From: Euryodendron excelsum | Taxonomy: Eukaryota > Streptophyta > Magnoliopsida > Ericales > Pentaphylacaceae | Assembly (NCBI GenBank): GCA_033060915.1 | Contig: CM065381.1 | Coordinates: 5,202,501 to 5,266,500 of the forward strand | Direction of reading: 5' to 3' | DNA: 64,000 nt | Shown here: positions 1 through 10,607 of the stretch, piece after piece | How the letters are laid out: each line of letters starts with the position of its first letter | Position numbering within the stretch: position 1 is the stretch's first letter | Translations under genes and position numbers: made by a program | Notes under the pieces: generated by a model | The model's database searches: none | The model's input: only the letters and a program-made list of their open reading frames with translations | Told to the model about the DNA's origin: nothing

Positions 1-8
1 TTGGCCAA

Positions 9-1299
9 GTGTATTTGGAAAACGATAAAGACTATAACATAGTTGGCAAGGGTGAGGTTCAGATAAATCAACCCAATACAACAGTCTTGAGAATAAAAAA
101 TGTCAGACATGTGCCGTGTTTGATGAAGAATCTAATTTTAGTTGGGCAACTCACAGATTCTGGTCTTGTAACCATATTCAGTGGTGACTCGTGGAAAATG
201 ACCAACGAAGCTATGGTGGTAGCTTGTGGAAAAAAAAAAAAGTACTCTTTATGTTACGTCAGGTACTCATAGTTCAATTACAGTTACATCATCGAAAGTC
301 AAAGTGAGCACGTGGCATTGCAGACTTGGGCATATGAGTGAGAAAGGAATGAATGTGCTGCTGTCAAAAGGGAAACTGTTCGGTTTGAAGTCACTAGAAT
401 TAGATTTCTGTGAAGACTGCATCTTAGGAAAACAGAAAAGGGTTAGTTTCACCAAAGTTCAAAGAACACACAAGCCAAAACGGTTGGAGCTGGTGCATAT
501 AGATGTATGGGGACCATCTCGGGTATCGTCTTTTGGTGGCTCTCACTATTTTGTTACATTTATTGATGATGCTACTCAGAAACTATGGGTTTACTTTTTG
601 AAGAATAAATTTGATATATTTGATGTCTTCAAAAAGTGGAAAGCCTTGGTTGAGAATGAGACAGGCTAAAAGTTGAAGTGTCTCAAGTTCGAGAATGGAA
701 AAGAGTACGTAGATGGCCGTGTAAAAAAGTATTGTGCAGAAAATAGAATTAGACATGCGACAACAATTCTGGAAAAACCACGACATAATGGTGTTGCAGA
801 ACGCATAAACAGAATAATCTTAGAACATGCTAGGAACATTAGGATTAATGCTGGATTGTCAAAATAGTTTTGGGCAGATACAGTAAGCACAACTACTTAC
901 CTAATCAACAGAGGTCCTTCGGTTCCTTTGAATTGTAGAATTCCAGAGGAGGCTTGGACTGGAAAAGAGATAAATTTGTCACATTTGAGAATTTTTGGTT
1001 GTACCTCTTATGTTCATATTGAGCCTGAGTATAGGAACAAACTTGATCCTAAATCTCGTAAATGCATCTTTATTGGTTATGACTCTAATAATTATGAATA
1101 TTGATTTTGAGATTATGAAAATTAAAAAATAATTAGAAGCATGAATATAGTGTTTAATGAGTCTGTCATGTATAAGGATAGGCTTGATGATAAGATTAAG
1201 AATTCTAAGATAGTAGAGCTTGAGGAAATCTCTACTAACGATGTGTTGAAACCTCAAAACATGAGTATCGAATTAACACCACCTGCAGAGATGCAAACC
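9..1299 (+). pseudogene. copia polyprotein remnant, protease end to integrase
   Basis: Translation starts in the segment that follows the protease and runs into the gag-pre-integrase zinc finger: WHCRLGHMS at about 316-342 and CEDCILGKQ at about 410-436 give the H-H-C-C ligands. Integrase core follows: HIDVWGP near 496, FIDDATQKLWVYF near 559, and a GVAER motif near 791 that normally carries the catalytic Glu. The frame shifts inside a run of A at 230-241, a stop follows at 667-669, and another stop sits after ...NAGLSK near 865. The peptide before the interruption ends ...MQT at 1299 and continues in frame at 2950. Confidence 0.9.
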
Positions 1300-2944
1300 T
1301 GATTACACCCTAAAAGTGTAATCATAGGCTCTTAAGCCGCACTTTGTTAGACTTATATTATAATTAATTATCTTATTTTAGTTAGATATTTGTTTGAGTA
1401 TGTTTTTTATGTGTTTTGTAGGTTATATAAGCTAATAAAGGCAAAAGGAAAGCAAGAATAATCAAAGCGGGTTCAAGGCGAATAATTTGATCATGAAAAT
1501 TCAGACTTGTCTTGGTATTTTGGCCATATCTTTTTACTCCAATATCCGATTGAGTTGATTTTTGTGCCATTGGAAAGAAAACTTCAAGAGCTACAATTTG
1601 TCCTCTAATGTGCATCGGCTGAATCGGCCTCTAAGGTGGTCAAAATCAAGCTTCAAAGTGGAGGGATGAATAGTACCCGATCGATTGATTTGGCAAACTT
1701 CAGAGAGGGTGTTTTACCGATCGATCGGCCGATCGATCGGTGAATAGTAACCGATCGATCGTGAACAGTAATCGATCGATCGTGAATAGTGCCCGATCGA
1801 TCGGCCGATTGATCGGTGAACAGTACCCATGAACAGTAAAAACTGTGAATTGACTTATCGAACGCTACAATCACTGTTCAATTGGCCGATCGATCGGTGA
1901 ACAATGCCGATCAATCGGTCGATACAGATCTGAAGCTTAAAAGCTTTGTTGTTCAAAAAAATGAAGGAGAGAAAGATTTTTTTTGGTTTGTAGCAGCCAA
2001 GGAGGTGGCATGAAAAGCTCCTCCAAGGTTGGTTTTTATGTTTTTGTGTTTTTTAGCTTAGATTTATGTTTGTAATGTTAATGTAGGAGTAGAAATTGTA
2101 ACTTTCTTACATTGTAATGTATTTTCCTTCACTTTCTTGCCATTTTCTCTCACTTTCTTAGCAACCAAACACTAGTTTTACTTAGTTTAATGTTAGATTT
2201 ACCTTCATTTATGCTCTTTATTATGAATTCTAGTAGCTAAACATCTCTTGCGTGTGATTGTGAAGATTCACCAAGGATTTTCAAGTATTTCAATGGGGAT
2301 TCATGAATTTCAAAGTTTTATTCATAGATTTGTATAGTTCTATTTGGTTGGGTGTTGGATTTGTTTGAAAACTTAGATTCATAACTCATTTGGTAATATT
2401 TATGCACAATTCAACAATTGGTATAAATCTTGCACATTTTTAAGGTTTGCTTCTAGGGTTCTATTAATTGGTTTAATCCCTACACTCAACTAAATATGAA
2501 CTCAAGGTTTTATGGTCAAAATATTTCGAATCAAGAATCCACAGTATGATTCTTGATTTGAGTTATAAAAATCCTCTATTGAAATTCTTGTTGTGAATTG
2601 GTGGATTGAATCAATCATATTCAAGCTTTCTATTTTAATTGCTTTACATTTAAATCAATTGCCTAGTTAATTGCTTTAATTTTCATTACACTAGTTTAAT
2701 AAATCAAAACCCCATAAAAACCTAAAGATTTTCGGTCCTTTTATTTTTCCTTTTATTTTATATCTAATTCTCCAAATAATTGCAATTCAATCCTAGGCTA
2801 AGTTAGTGTGAGTTGAATGCTAGAGCCTGTATTTGGCTAGGTTCCTTGGGAGAAAACGATATCGGATTACCGGTTTATACTTTATCGCGACCCCCGTACT
2901 CTTGTAGGGTACTAACTCCATTTTGTAGTTTTCGGAAAGAGTCA
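1300..2944. mobile_element. Solo LTR inserted in the copia element
   Basis: The segment starts TGATTACACC and ends GAGTCA, and is flanked by the 5-bp direct repeat AAACC at 1295-1299 and 2945-2949. Removing it with one AAACC copy rejoins the copia frame exactly, from ATG CAA ACC into CCT TGT CCT GTG. This is the expected structure of a single LTR left after recombination between the two LTRs of a retrotransposon. No gag or pol coding sequence is present inside. The 1,645-bp length and the GATCGATC-rich part suggest a Ty3-gypsy LTR, but the lineage is an inference. Confidence 0.9.
1675..1925. repeat. Cluster of CGATCGATCGG palindromes in the solo LTR
   Basis: About ten copies of CGATCGATCG-type palindromes, many joined to GTGAACAGTA or GTGAATAGTA, occur in about 250 bp. 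Spacing is irregular, so this is a diverged short-motif cluster and not a clean tandem array. It lies wholly inside the solo LTR. Confidence 0.85.
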
Positions 2945-2949
2945 AAACC

Positions 2950-4585
2950 CCTTGTCCTGTGAGGAGGTCTTCAAGAACTATTAAGCCTGTAGTTCATCAT
3001 TCACCTTCCTTACATTATTTATTGTTGACTAACAATGGTGAACCTGAGTGCTTTGAGGAAGCTTTACAAGTTGAGACAAGAAAAAAGTGGGAGCTAGCAA
3101 TGGACAATGAAATGGAATCTCTCTCGACGAATCAGACATGGAAGCTGGTTCAATTGCACGAAGGAAAATCTGCATTGCACAATAAGTGGGTTTATTGTTT
3201 AAAAGAAGAACATGATGGCACAAGCAATACAAGGCCAGGTTGGTTGTGAAAGGTTTCCAACAGAAGACAGGTATTGATTACATCGAGATATTCTCTCCTG
3301 TTGTTAAGATTTCTACTATCAGAATTGTGCTTAACATTGTGGCAATTGAAGATTTGCATTAAGAGCAGTTAGATGTTAAAACTGCATTCCTTCATGGTGA
3401 TTTGGAGGAGGATATTTATATGCATTAACCCCAAGGCTATGTTGTGATAGGGAAGGAGAATATGGTGTGTAGACTCAAGAAAAGTCTGTATGAGTTTAAG
3501 CAGTCACCCATGCAGTGGTACAAAAAGTTTGATAATTTCATAACAAGTGCAGACTTCCATAGGTGCCATGATGATCATTGTTGTTATTTCAAAAGGCTTA
3601 ACACTTCGTATCTAGTACCTCTATTGTATATAGATGATATGCTTGTTGTAGGTTCAAGCTTGGATGAAATCACAAAGCTTAAGAAGCAACTATCTAAAGA
3701 ATTTGCAATAAAGGATTTGGTGCTGCAAAACAAATTCTTGGAATGTGAATTTGCAGAGAGGATGAACAAAAAGTTGAAACTGTCACAAGCTGAGTATGTT
3801 GTCAAGTAAAATCCTTAAGAGATTCAACATAGAGAATGCTAAATCTATTAGCACTCCATTAGCAAGCCATTTCAAATTGACGAAGGAACAATGTGCAACT
3901 ACATACGGGGAGCGTGAGTGTATGGCTAAGGTTTCGTATGCCTCAGCCGTTTGCAGTTTGATATATGCTATCGTTTGTATGAGACCAAACATTGCTTATG
4001 TAGTGGGAGTTGTTAGCAAATTCATGAACAATCTGGGTAAAGAGCATTGAGAAGCTGTTAAGTGGGTATTAAGATATCTGAAGGGTACTCGAAATATGGC
4101 TCTGTGGTATGGTGGCTCAGAGATAAGCTTGCATGAGTACGTTGACTCTGATTTTGCAGGTGACATTAACAGTAAGAATAGCACGACTGGATATATGTTT
4201 ACCTTGGTAGTGCTGCAATCAATTGGGTCTCTCAGTTATAAAAGATTGTGACCATTTCGGCTACTGAGAGTATGTTGCAATGACAGAAGCTTGCAAAGAA
4301 ATGGTATGATTTTAGAGTTTCTTGAGTGAGTTAGGCAAGAATCTTAATAATTGCAAGTTGTATAGTAATAGTCAAAGTGCAATACATCTTACAAAGAATT
4401 TAGCGTTTCACTCACAAACAAAGCACATTGATATTAAGTACTATTTTGTTCGTTCGCTCTTGGAAGATGGCAAAATCAATTTGGAGAAGATTCACACTAG
4501 TGAAAATCCTGCAGATATGTTGACCAAGGCGATTACTACTAAAAAACTGAAGTTGTGTTCAACTTCAGTTGGTATTGGTACTTAA
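2950..4585 (+). pseudogene. copia polyprotein remnant, reverse transcriptase and RNase H
   Basis: Recognisable copia pieces in order: the pre-RT stretch with RRSSRTIKP at 2962, the RT block LDVKTAFLHGDLEEDIYMH near 3370 (a TAA interrupts just upstream and another follows at 3426), KKSLYEFKQSPMQWYKKF near 3478, the catalytic YIDDMLV near 3628, RNase H text around VLRYLKGTRNMALWYGG near 4065 and YVDSDFAGD near 4138, then HIDIKYYFVR and ENPADMLTKAI near 4427-4530. Stops and frame changes after 3249, at 3361, near 3806, at 4048 and near 4200 rule out function. Confidence 0.92.
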
Positions 4586-4652
4586 GGATGAAGGTATTAA
4601 GTCACTAAGGTATTATGCGACATTACACAGTGTTTGTCTCCAAGTGGGAGAT

Positions 4653-5117
4653 TGTTGCGTGTGGAGACAATCCACCAACCATCCAGAAACTCGCATATGA
4701 AGACTTCCCACAGGCCACCACATTTGAAGATTTGCACCATTCTTAAAGTCTTTAAGAAAGAAATTTGCAGTCGCCACCGGATAACTCTTTTCTGTCTATA
4801 AAAGGAAAGGAGCCAGTGGATGCAGAGATATATACAATTTTCGAGCAGAAATGAGTGTGAGGAATTGTGAGAAGAGAGAATAGGAAAAATAGTGAGGGTT
4901 TGTGTAAAAGAGAGTTTATAAACTCTTGTAACTCCTCTTGTAATCCCCTATTTGTTCATAGTGAATACCGCAGTGACTTAGTGTGGACGTAGTCCTAAAT
5001 TGGTTGGGTGAACCACCATAAATCTATGTCTTTTTGTGAGTACATGCTATATTTATTTTCTTTCTTTATTCGTTGTACAAATTTAATTGCTCAGATCTTG
5101 AGCAAATCTTCCCAATA
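4653..5117 (+). repeat. 3' LTR of the copia element
   Basis: The LTR starts TGTTGCGTG directly after the purine-rich tract CAAGTGGGAG (4641-4650) and about 70 bp after the pol stop. It contains a TATA-like TATAAAAG at 4797-4804. The right end is not crisp: the sequence ends ...CTTCCCAATA before a TA microsatellite at about 5118, so the terminal CA seems mutated. With no 5' LTR in view, identity between the LTRs cannot be used for dating. Confidence 0.75.
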
Positions 5118-5499
5118 ATATATATATATATATGGGAGGGGGCTGCAGTCCAGTTAACCTAGTTTTCCAAAAACGAACTGGAATAATAATGTATGTGCTT
5201 AAATTTGGAAAGTTACATTCCCTAAGAGAAAAGAAAATTGAAAAAAGAGAAGAAAAAAATAGGAGGTTTGAAAGATAGAGTACAGTAGAGCTAAAAAAGA
5301 AGAAAGAAATAATATTTTTAACATAAGAACTAATAATGGATTCGACATACTTTAAAAACCAAATAATATATTTTAAAATTATTTTTAGGCTAGTTGCCTA
5401 ACTTGAAAATGCAATATAAAACTAAGAAACTATTTGATAAATCTAAAATTTAACCATTGAAAAAATTCATTAGTGAAAAAATCGTGCTGTAAACTTCTA

Positions 5500-5683
5500 C
5501 ATTATAGTAGATTTCTTGTTTAGTTTTTAAGAGTTGATTTGCTTATTAATCGAATAAAGGGAGCACCCTTTGAGTCTGAGACTATTCTCGACAAGCTTTT
5601 TTTCCACTCGAACCCATGTTCATCTCTCCCTAAAAATAAGCAAATCAACTCTTAAGGACTAAACAAGAAATCTACTATAATGT
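5500..5683. repeat. Foldback inverted repeat, 49-bp arms
   Basis: The arm at 5500-5547 is the reverse complement of 5635-5683 with only about two mismatches. The loop is about 87 bp. No clear target duplication was seen, so it may be a hairpin from an inverted duplication or a small MITE. Confidence 0.85.
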
Positions 5684-6235
5684 ACAGTGGAAGAAACAAA
5701 AATTTTGAGTGCATGAGTTTTATTTTTTAGTTTTCCTATTTAAGGAACAAAGTTACATTAAAAACTCTTATTGCTAGAATAATAAAAGAAATAGAGAGAG
5801 AAAAAGAACACTAGAATAAAATCTTTGTATCATAATACATTGTGAAGTAGAGTATTATATTAAGGGAGAGCTTATATATATATATATATATTTGTTTATA
5901 AAAAAGAGAAAACTAAACATATAAAGAAACTGAGTAATATACTTTGACACTATAATTAGAAAATAAAACAGGCTTGCAATGGCTGCGGTGTTATGATTTA
6001 GCCTCAGATGTAGATTTTAGCCTCAGCCTTGCAATGGCCGCGGTGGTCATCCCTAACAATAACAATCAAACACACTGGGACAAACCAATGCACATTCTTT
6101 AATAACTTATCGCAGAGTTATGTTATTACAATGAGGGACCTTTTCTAACAAATGCCAAGAAAACAGAGTCTATTTAAATACATATATATATATATATATG
6201 TATATATGTACGCACACATTATATAAGAATGATGT

Positions 6236-6509
6236 TTTCTAAAGTTACATTGTCAGCTTTCATTTTTTATTGTGTATTTTTACTGTGTGTATTTTGTGAT
6301 CTAATAATAAGTATTTGTAAGTTACCATTGTATCAATAGTATTAAACTAATGTTTTGATAACAAAGAAAATACCCATTTTAATGTCTTTAGTTTTTTTTT
6401 TCCTAATTTTGTAAACAACTAAAATTTGTTTTTTCACCAAACACTATTTTTTGTTTTTTTTGAAAAATAAATAAAAACAAAAACAATAAACATTATCAAA
6501 CAGGGCCTA
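6236..6509. mobile_element. Diverged foldback MITE, same family as 9145-9369
   Basis: The right part shares a succession of motifs with the element at 9145-9369: TAAGTTACC, a TCAATAGTATT-like stretch, AAAATAC-CATTTTA, and an end rich in AAAAACAAAAAC followed by ATCAAACAGGGCC (compare CCAAACGCACCC). The left end is unclear. It is non-coding. Confidence 0.5.
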
Positions 6510-6514
6510 CTTAA

Positions 6515-6600
6515 GAGAGAGGTAAGTCCAAGTGGTAGTAACACCCCCAATTATAAATCATAATTAAGATCATGGGTTCAACTCTGTCTCCTTCTCTATG
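6515..6600 (+). mobile_element. tRNA-derived SINE-like head
   Basis: An A-box-like GGTAAGTCCAAGTGG (6521-6535) is followed about 38 bp later by a B-box-like GGGTTCAACTC (6574-6584). This is the internal pol III promoter layout kept by tRNA-derived SINEs. No cloverleaf can be drawn, so it is not a tRNA gene. The tail and target duplication were not defined. Confidence 0.4.
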
Positions 6601-7154
6601 TTCTTGATTACCTAAAATGTTTAAATGTAATGTGGTCATGGACATGATGGGCTCAGTTATGGCACATAATTCCTACCATGGTGGTAATTCCGTTATGGTT
6701 GAAAAAATATTTTTCCTTTGCAATCTGAAAAATAAAAAGAACTTTATTAAACTAGAGGAACCGTTGGCCAGAAGGCCTACAAATCCAACTGAGCTTCCTG
6801 GAAAATCCACCCTGGAATAGAGTCTTTGCCAGATTTGCCTGGTCTCGGTACTATGACATAGAACAAACTTAAAGCTACCATCTTTTGCTTTCCCTACAGA
6901 GTCATTGTTGCAAAGCTTTCACTCAAACAATCCTAAAAGAGGTCTCTCTCTTTCTCCCTCTCTTTTTGTTTTTCCCTTTTAAATTGGTTGTTGCATCTTG
7001 CAATTTCATGAATAAAATTGGAAATTAGAAAAAAGAGTGTGTAAACAAAGATAAATGTTAACCGAAGAACAAACACTTCATATAACCTTACAACACTTGA
7101 ATCTGCAATTTACAAGGAAGGCTACAATCATATACTAGCTACTTCACAGTATAT

Positions 7155-8102
7155 TTAGAAAAGACCAAAGAAATCCAACAACCAATGGCAAGAATAGACT
7201 CTTGGCAACCACTTGAATATGCAGTCCATATGAAACAAATGTGAACACGGTGTTTTCGCAACCTCTGACCCCTTTACTAGTTCATCGAGACATATAGCGC
7301 ATGTGTCTATCTGCCCATCATGATCCGATGTTAGTACTTTCTCCACCATAGTCTCCGGCACAACTCTTACAAGTCCTAGAGGTTCATCCAATGCAATTGG
7401 TCTCATAGGTCTCGGCGCCTCTATCATCCCATTCACTTCCCTTAGATAAGCTAATATCTCTCTATGGTCGTCGTCAGGATCATTCATCAAACCAGAAGAG
7501 TCATCATCAGTTGTTTCTGGGTACGATCCTTCTTAATCATCATCTCCATTACCCTCTTCTTCATCCATGAAAACACCTTCATCATATAATTCAATTTTCT
7601 CTACCCCTTCTTCTTCCTTGTCACTGTTAACAGCTCCAGATTTTTGTACAGCGAAGTCTTCTTGACTGTAAGAAATAGCGAGTGGTCGATGAATGTTTAC
7701 AACAATGGCGATCCTTGGAGAATTCTGTCGAAGTAGAGCACTGCTAAAGTGAAACCCTCTGGCAAGGTACACGAAAATTTCTTGGGATAGAAGTGCAATG
7801 GTGGCTCCGCGAAACAAATTTGATTTAGAAACTGCTGACTGTACTAATGATTCTAAAGTTTTCTGGGACAGTAAATCCGAAAGTTCGAAAACATCCGCAG
7901 CCTCGTGACTTTCTTGAGCAACACTGATATTGCAAGTGCCACCAGAAGCACCTTCTTGGAGAGGTATTGTAGAAATCACAGTCTCGTTGACACAAAAGAG
8001 GAACATACCTTGATTTTTGGGGATTAGACTCTTGGGTAGATGTTCATTCCATTTGAAAACTCGAATTCTTGCAGAGTGGGCTTGTTCATTGATTTGCACC
8101 AT
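7155..8102 (-). pseudogene. RING-H2 zinc finger protein with in-frame stop and broken last zinc ligand
   Basis: The likely start is the ATG at 8102 (MVQINEQAHS...), which fits better than the upstream ATG at 8177 read from a GA-rich leader. The frame runs 189 codons through an acidic stretch (EEEGNGDDD) to TAA at 7533-7535. The same frame continues directly afterwards (EGSYPETTDDDSSGL...) into a C-terminal RING-H2: C-A-I-C, then P-C-S-H-L-F-H-M-D-C and K-W-L. Seven ligands are present (three Cys, two His, two Cys). The eighth Cys, expected in a CPLC-type ending, is missing: the text reads SCHWLLDFFGLF, consistent with a one-base change near 7186-7190. Proteins of this type are E3 ubiquitin ligases. 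Stop plus lost ligand point to a pseudogene; a sequencing error could explain one lesion but hardly both. Confidence 0.75.
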
Positions 8103-8528
8103 CTCTCTAGATCTCTCTCTCTCTCTGAATGCCAACAACAAAGTTTCTTTATTTTTAGTCAGCAGATATGAAGGCAAAACCCTAAGTTGATTCGATACTT
8201 CACTGATATTTTTGAAGAAGAACTTTGTTCAAACCTAGCTTGACAGAGAAGTTACTGATCGATAATCTCTGTCTTCGACTTTCTTTTTTTTTTTGGTTTG
8301 GTGGAAGACTTCCTGTATGATTTGGTTTCTTTTTACATTTAAGAGGATAAGGTTCCTTATGGTACACGTTTTGAAATTAGTGTGTAGATGAGGAACAGAG
8401 AGAGGGCTCTGTTCATCAAATGAAAGTCATACTAATTTACAAATTACAACCGAAGGTAACATCACACCGTCTAAGCATCTACCGGTTCTGCACACATTTT
8501 AGTGGGTCAACTAATAAATTATTTTTTT

Positions 8529-9057
8529 GGTTAATTACAAAAACACTTTTTTAACTGTGATTTAGTATTATTATATCCTTTTAAACTTTAAAACGTAACA
8601 AGTTAACCACTTAAACTATCAATTTGTATCAATCAACCCCTCTTATTAGTAATTCGTTAGGAAAATAAATGAAAAATTATTATTTGACTTGTACATGTTC
8701 ACAAAAGTATAATTTTATACCTAAATTAATTTTATATTATTATAATAATTGCCTAATGAATAAAATATCTCTTGAAATGACATGTGAATATAGAGGCAAT
8801 ATAAGTGGTATTTCAATTATTAAATAATTATTACAAAAAGATAATATTATTTAATATATCAAATAACTCTTGTGAACATGTATAAGTTATATGATAATTT
8901 TTCATCTATTCTCCTAATTGATTACTAATATACTGTTAACAGAAGAGGTTGATTGATATAAATTAATAGTTTAATAAGTCAACTTGTTACGTTTTAGAGT
9001 TTAGGAAGAAATAATAATACCGAGTCATAGTTCAAAGGGTGTGGTTGTAATTAATCC
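8529..9057. mobile_element. Mutator-like MITE with long terminal inverted repeats
   Basis: The ends are GGTTAATTACAA and TTGTAATTAATCC. Similarity in inverted orientation extends for roughly 200 bp on each side (TAACAAGTT, TCAATCAACC and similar blocks pair). The same 10 bp, TTATTTTTTT, flank both sides (8519-8528 and 9058-9067), fitting a 9-10-bp target duplication typical of Mutator-like elements. The homopolymer nature of the flank weakens that last point. Non-coding. Confidence 0.75.
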
Positions 9058-9144
9058 TTATTTTTTTTTCATTTGAATTTCCTTTTCATCACGAATATGA
9101 GATGGTCTTGGTACTTGAGCCAATTTATCAAAAACCCATGAAAG

Positions 9145-9369
9145 TTAGGGTATGTTTGGAAGTGCTGTCAGTTTTTGTTTTTTGCTGTCTGTTTCTGTTT
9201 TTTGTTTTTGTTTTTTATTTTTTATGGTCCAACGATGGGATTTATAAGTTACCGTTCTGCTAAAAGTATTATATCAATGTTATAGAATCAGAAAATACAT
9301 CTATTTTAGTATTTTTTTTTTATGTTTTCATTTTTGAAAAAACAAAAAACAAAACCAAACGCACCCTAA
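9145..9369. mobile_element. Small foldback MITE
   Basis: The left end TTAGGGTATGTTTGG (from 9145) pairs with the right end CCAAACGCACCCTAA (to 9369). The interior is T-rich on the left and A-rich on the right, so the unit folds back. It is non-coding. A related diverged copy sits at 6236-6509. Confidence 0.75.
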
Positions 9370-10607
9370 GATTTATAGTTAAGGTCGATTTGGCCGAATT
9401 TATTTCAAATTTTTTTTGTTTGACTTTTTTGTTTATAAACAAAATAAATTAATTTTTTCAAATTTTTTACTTTTTAAATTTTCTACTAGCTTTAGCTTAT
9501 AAAAGTAAAAAAGTTAAAAAAATTTAATTTTTTTTACTTATAAGTCAAAAACAAATTAAAAAAGCTAAAAAAAAAAATTTTACTAAATGGATTCTTAATT
9601 CATCTCTCGCAATTAGTCATGGACATTAGTTAGGCTGGGACTACACCTAAATTTTTTTTCATCAGGCTTAAACTTAAATTTCAAATCTGTCCAAAATAAA
9701 AAATTAATTTTCAAGCTCTCCCGTTTAACTTTAAAAAATTTAATAAATATTTTCTTCAAAAATAATGTTCAATAATATAAAATTTAAATACATAAATATA
9801 TTAAAGTATAAAATATAGAATTTTATATATATGTTTGGCAGGATTGGACATATAATTTTATATATATGTTTGGTAGGATTGGATAGGTTTCTAACATAAT
9901 TTTTAAACCTATTTATTAATATAATCAAGCCTTAAAAAAATTAAACATTGCAAATAATAAACGGGATTGGACAGACCAAGTGGACTATTGAGTAGTGACC
10001 ACCCCTACTCCCAATGCATTAGCGAGGTCTCTCTCACAGGGGCTCAATCTGGCAATAGACTTTCTGTTAGGACGAAATAAATAGAATAGAAAAGGGTTTT
10101 GACTCACTTTAGACATTAATGTCTAAAAATCATAAGTAGGTCCAGAAACCAATATTTAAAAAAATTTAAAGGATCATGTATTATAGATTGATATATATAT
10201 ATATATATGTTGCGCATAGAAATGTTTTATCTAATTTAAATTCATAATTTTGCTTAATGTTAAACAAGTCTAAAACCGAGTAATGCACTTAAATAAAATT
10301 AAGATATTTGTAATTACAATTATCATAGTGTGGCAAGATAAAATAACAAAACAAAGTCTCAAACATTAAAGTCTGCAAGGAATTTGACTCATAAAACTTG
10401 AATTTAAAAAAAAATACAAAACCACTATCACGACATAATGAATTTTTTGTAAAATTGAAATCTCTCTTTTTATAATAAATTTTTTTAACAAACTAAATAA
10501 TGATATTTTATTGGAAATATTTTTTGAAAGAAAATCCACCATAAATAGCCGCCTGCCTTATCTGCCTCGACTTCGATAGCACCCGTGCCTTGCTGCTAAT
10601 CGCAGCC

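Larger units (their letters stand above)
1..5117 (+). mobile_element. Degenerate Ty1-copia retrotransposon, 5' end outside the window
   Basis: The order gag-pre-integrase, integrase, reverse transcriptase, RNase H, purine-rich tract and LTR is the order of Ty1-copia elements. The 5' LTR, gag and most of the protease lie left of the window. The coding part is broken by several stops and frameshifts and by a younger solo LTR at 1300-2944. The 3' LTR begins at 4653 just after a purine-rich tract at 4641-4650 and ends near 5117, where an AT microsatellite starts. The element is not autonomous. It resembles common plant copia elements, but I cannot assign the lineage without a tree. Confidence 0.93.
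5118..7154. other. AT-rich intergenic stretch between copia element and RING gene
   Basis: No coding potential is visible; short open frames such as one at 6617-6820 have no recognisable product. The stretch holds an inverted repeat (5500-5683), a diverged foldback element (about 6236-6509), a SINE-like head (6515-6600) and TA microsatellites at 5874-5890 and 6183-6200. Confidence 0.7.
8178..10607. other. Intergenic region upstream of the RING gene and the oxidoreductase gene
   Basis: This divergent intergenic region of 2.4 kb holds a Mutator-like MITE (8529-9057), a foldback MITE (9145-9369), poly-A/T rich DNA to about 10000, and the putative promoter of the oxidoreductase gene. A TATA-like ATAAATA lies at 10541-10547, 61 bp before the ATG at 10608. 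No other coding signal was seen. Confidence 0.65.
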
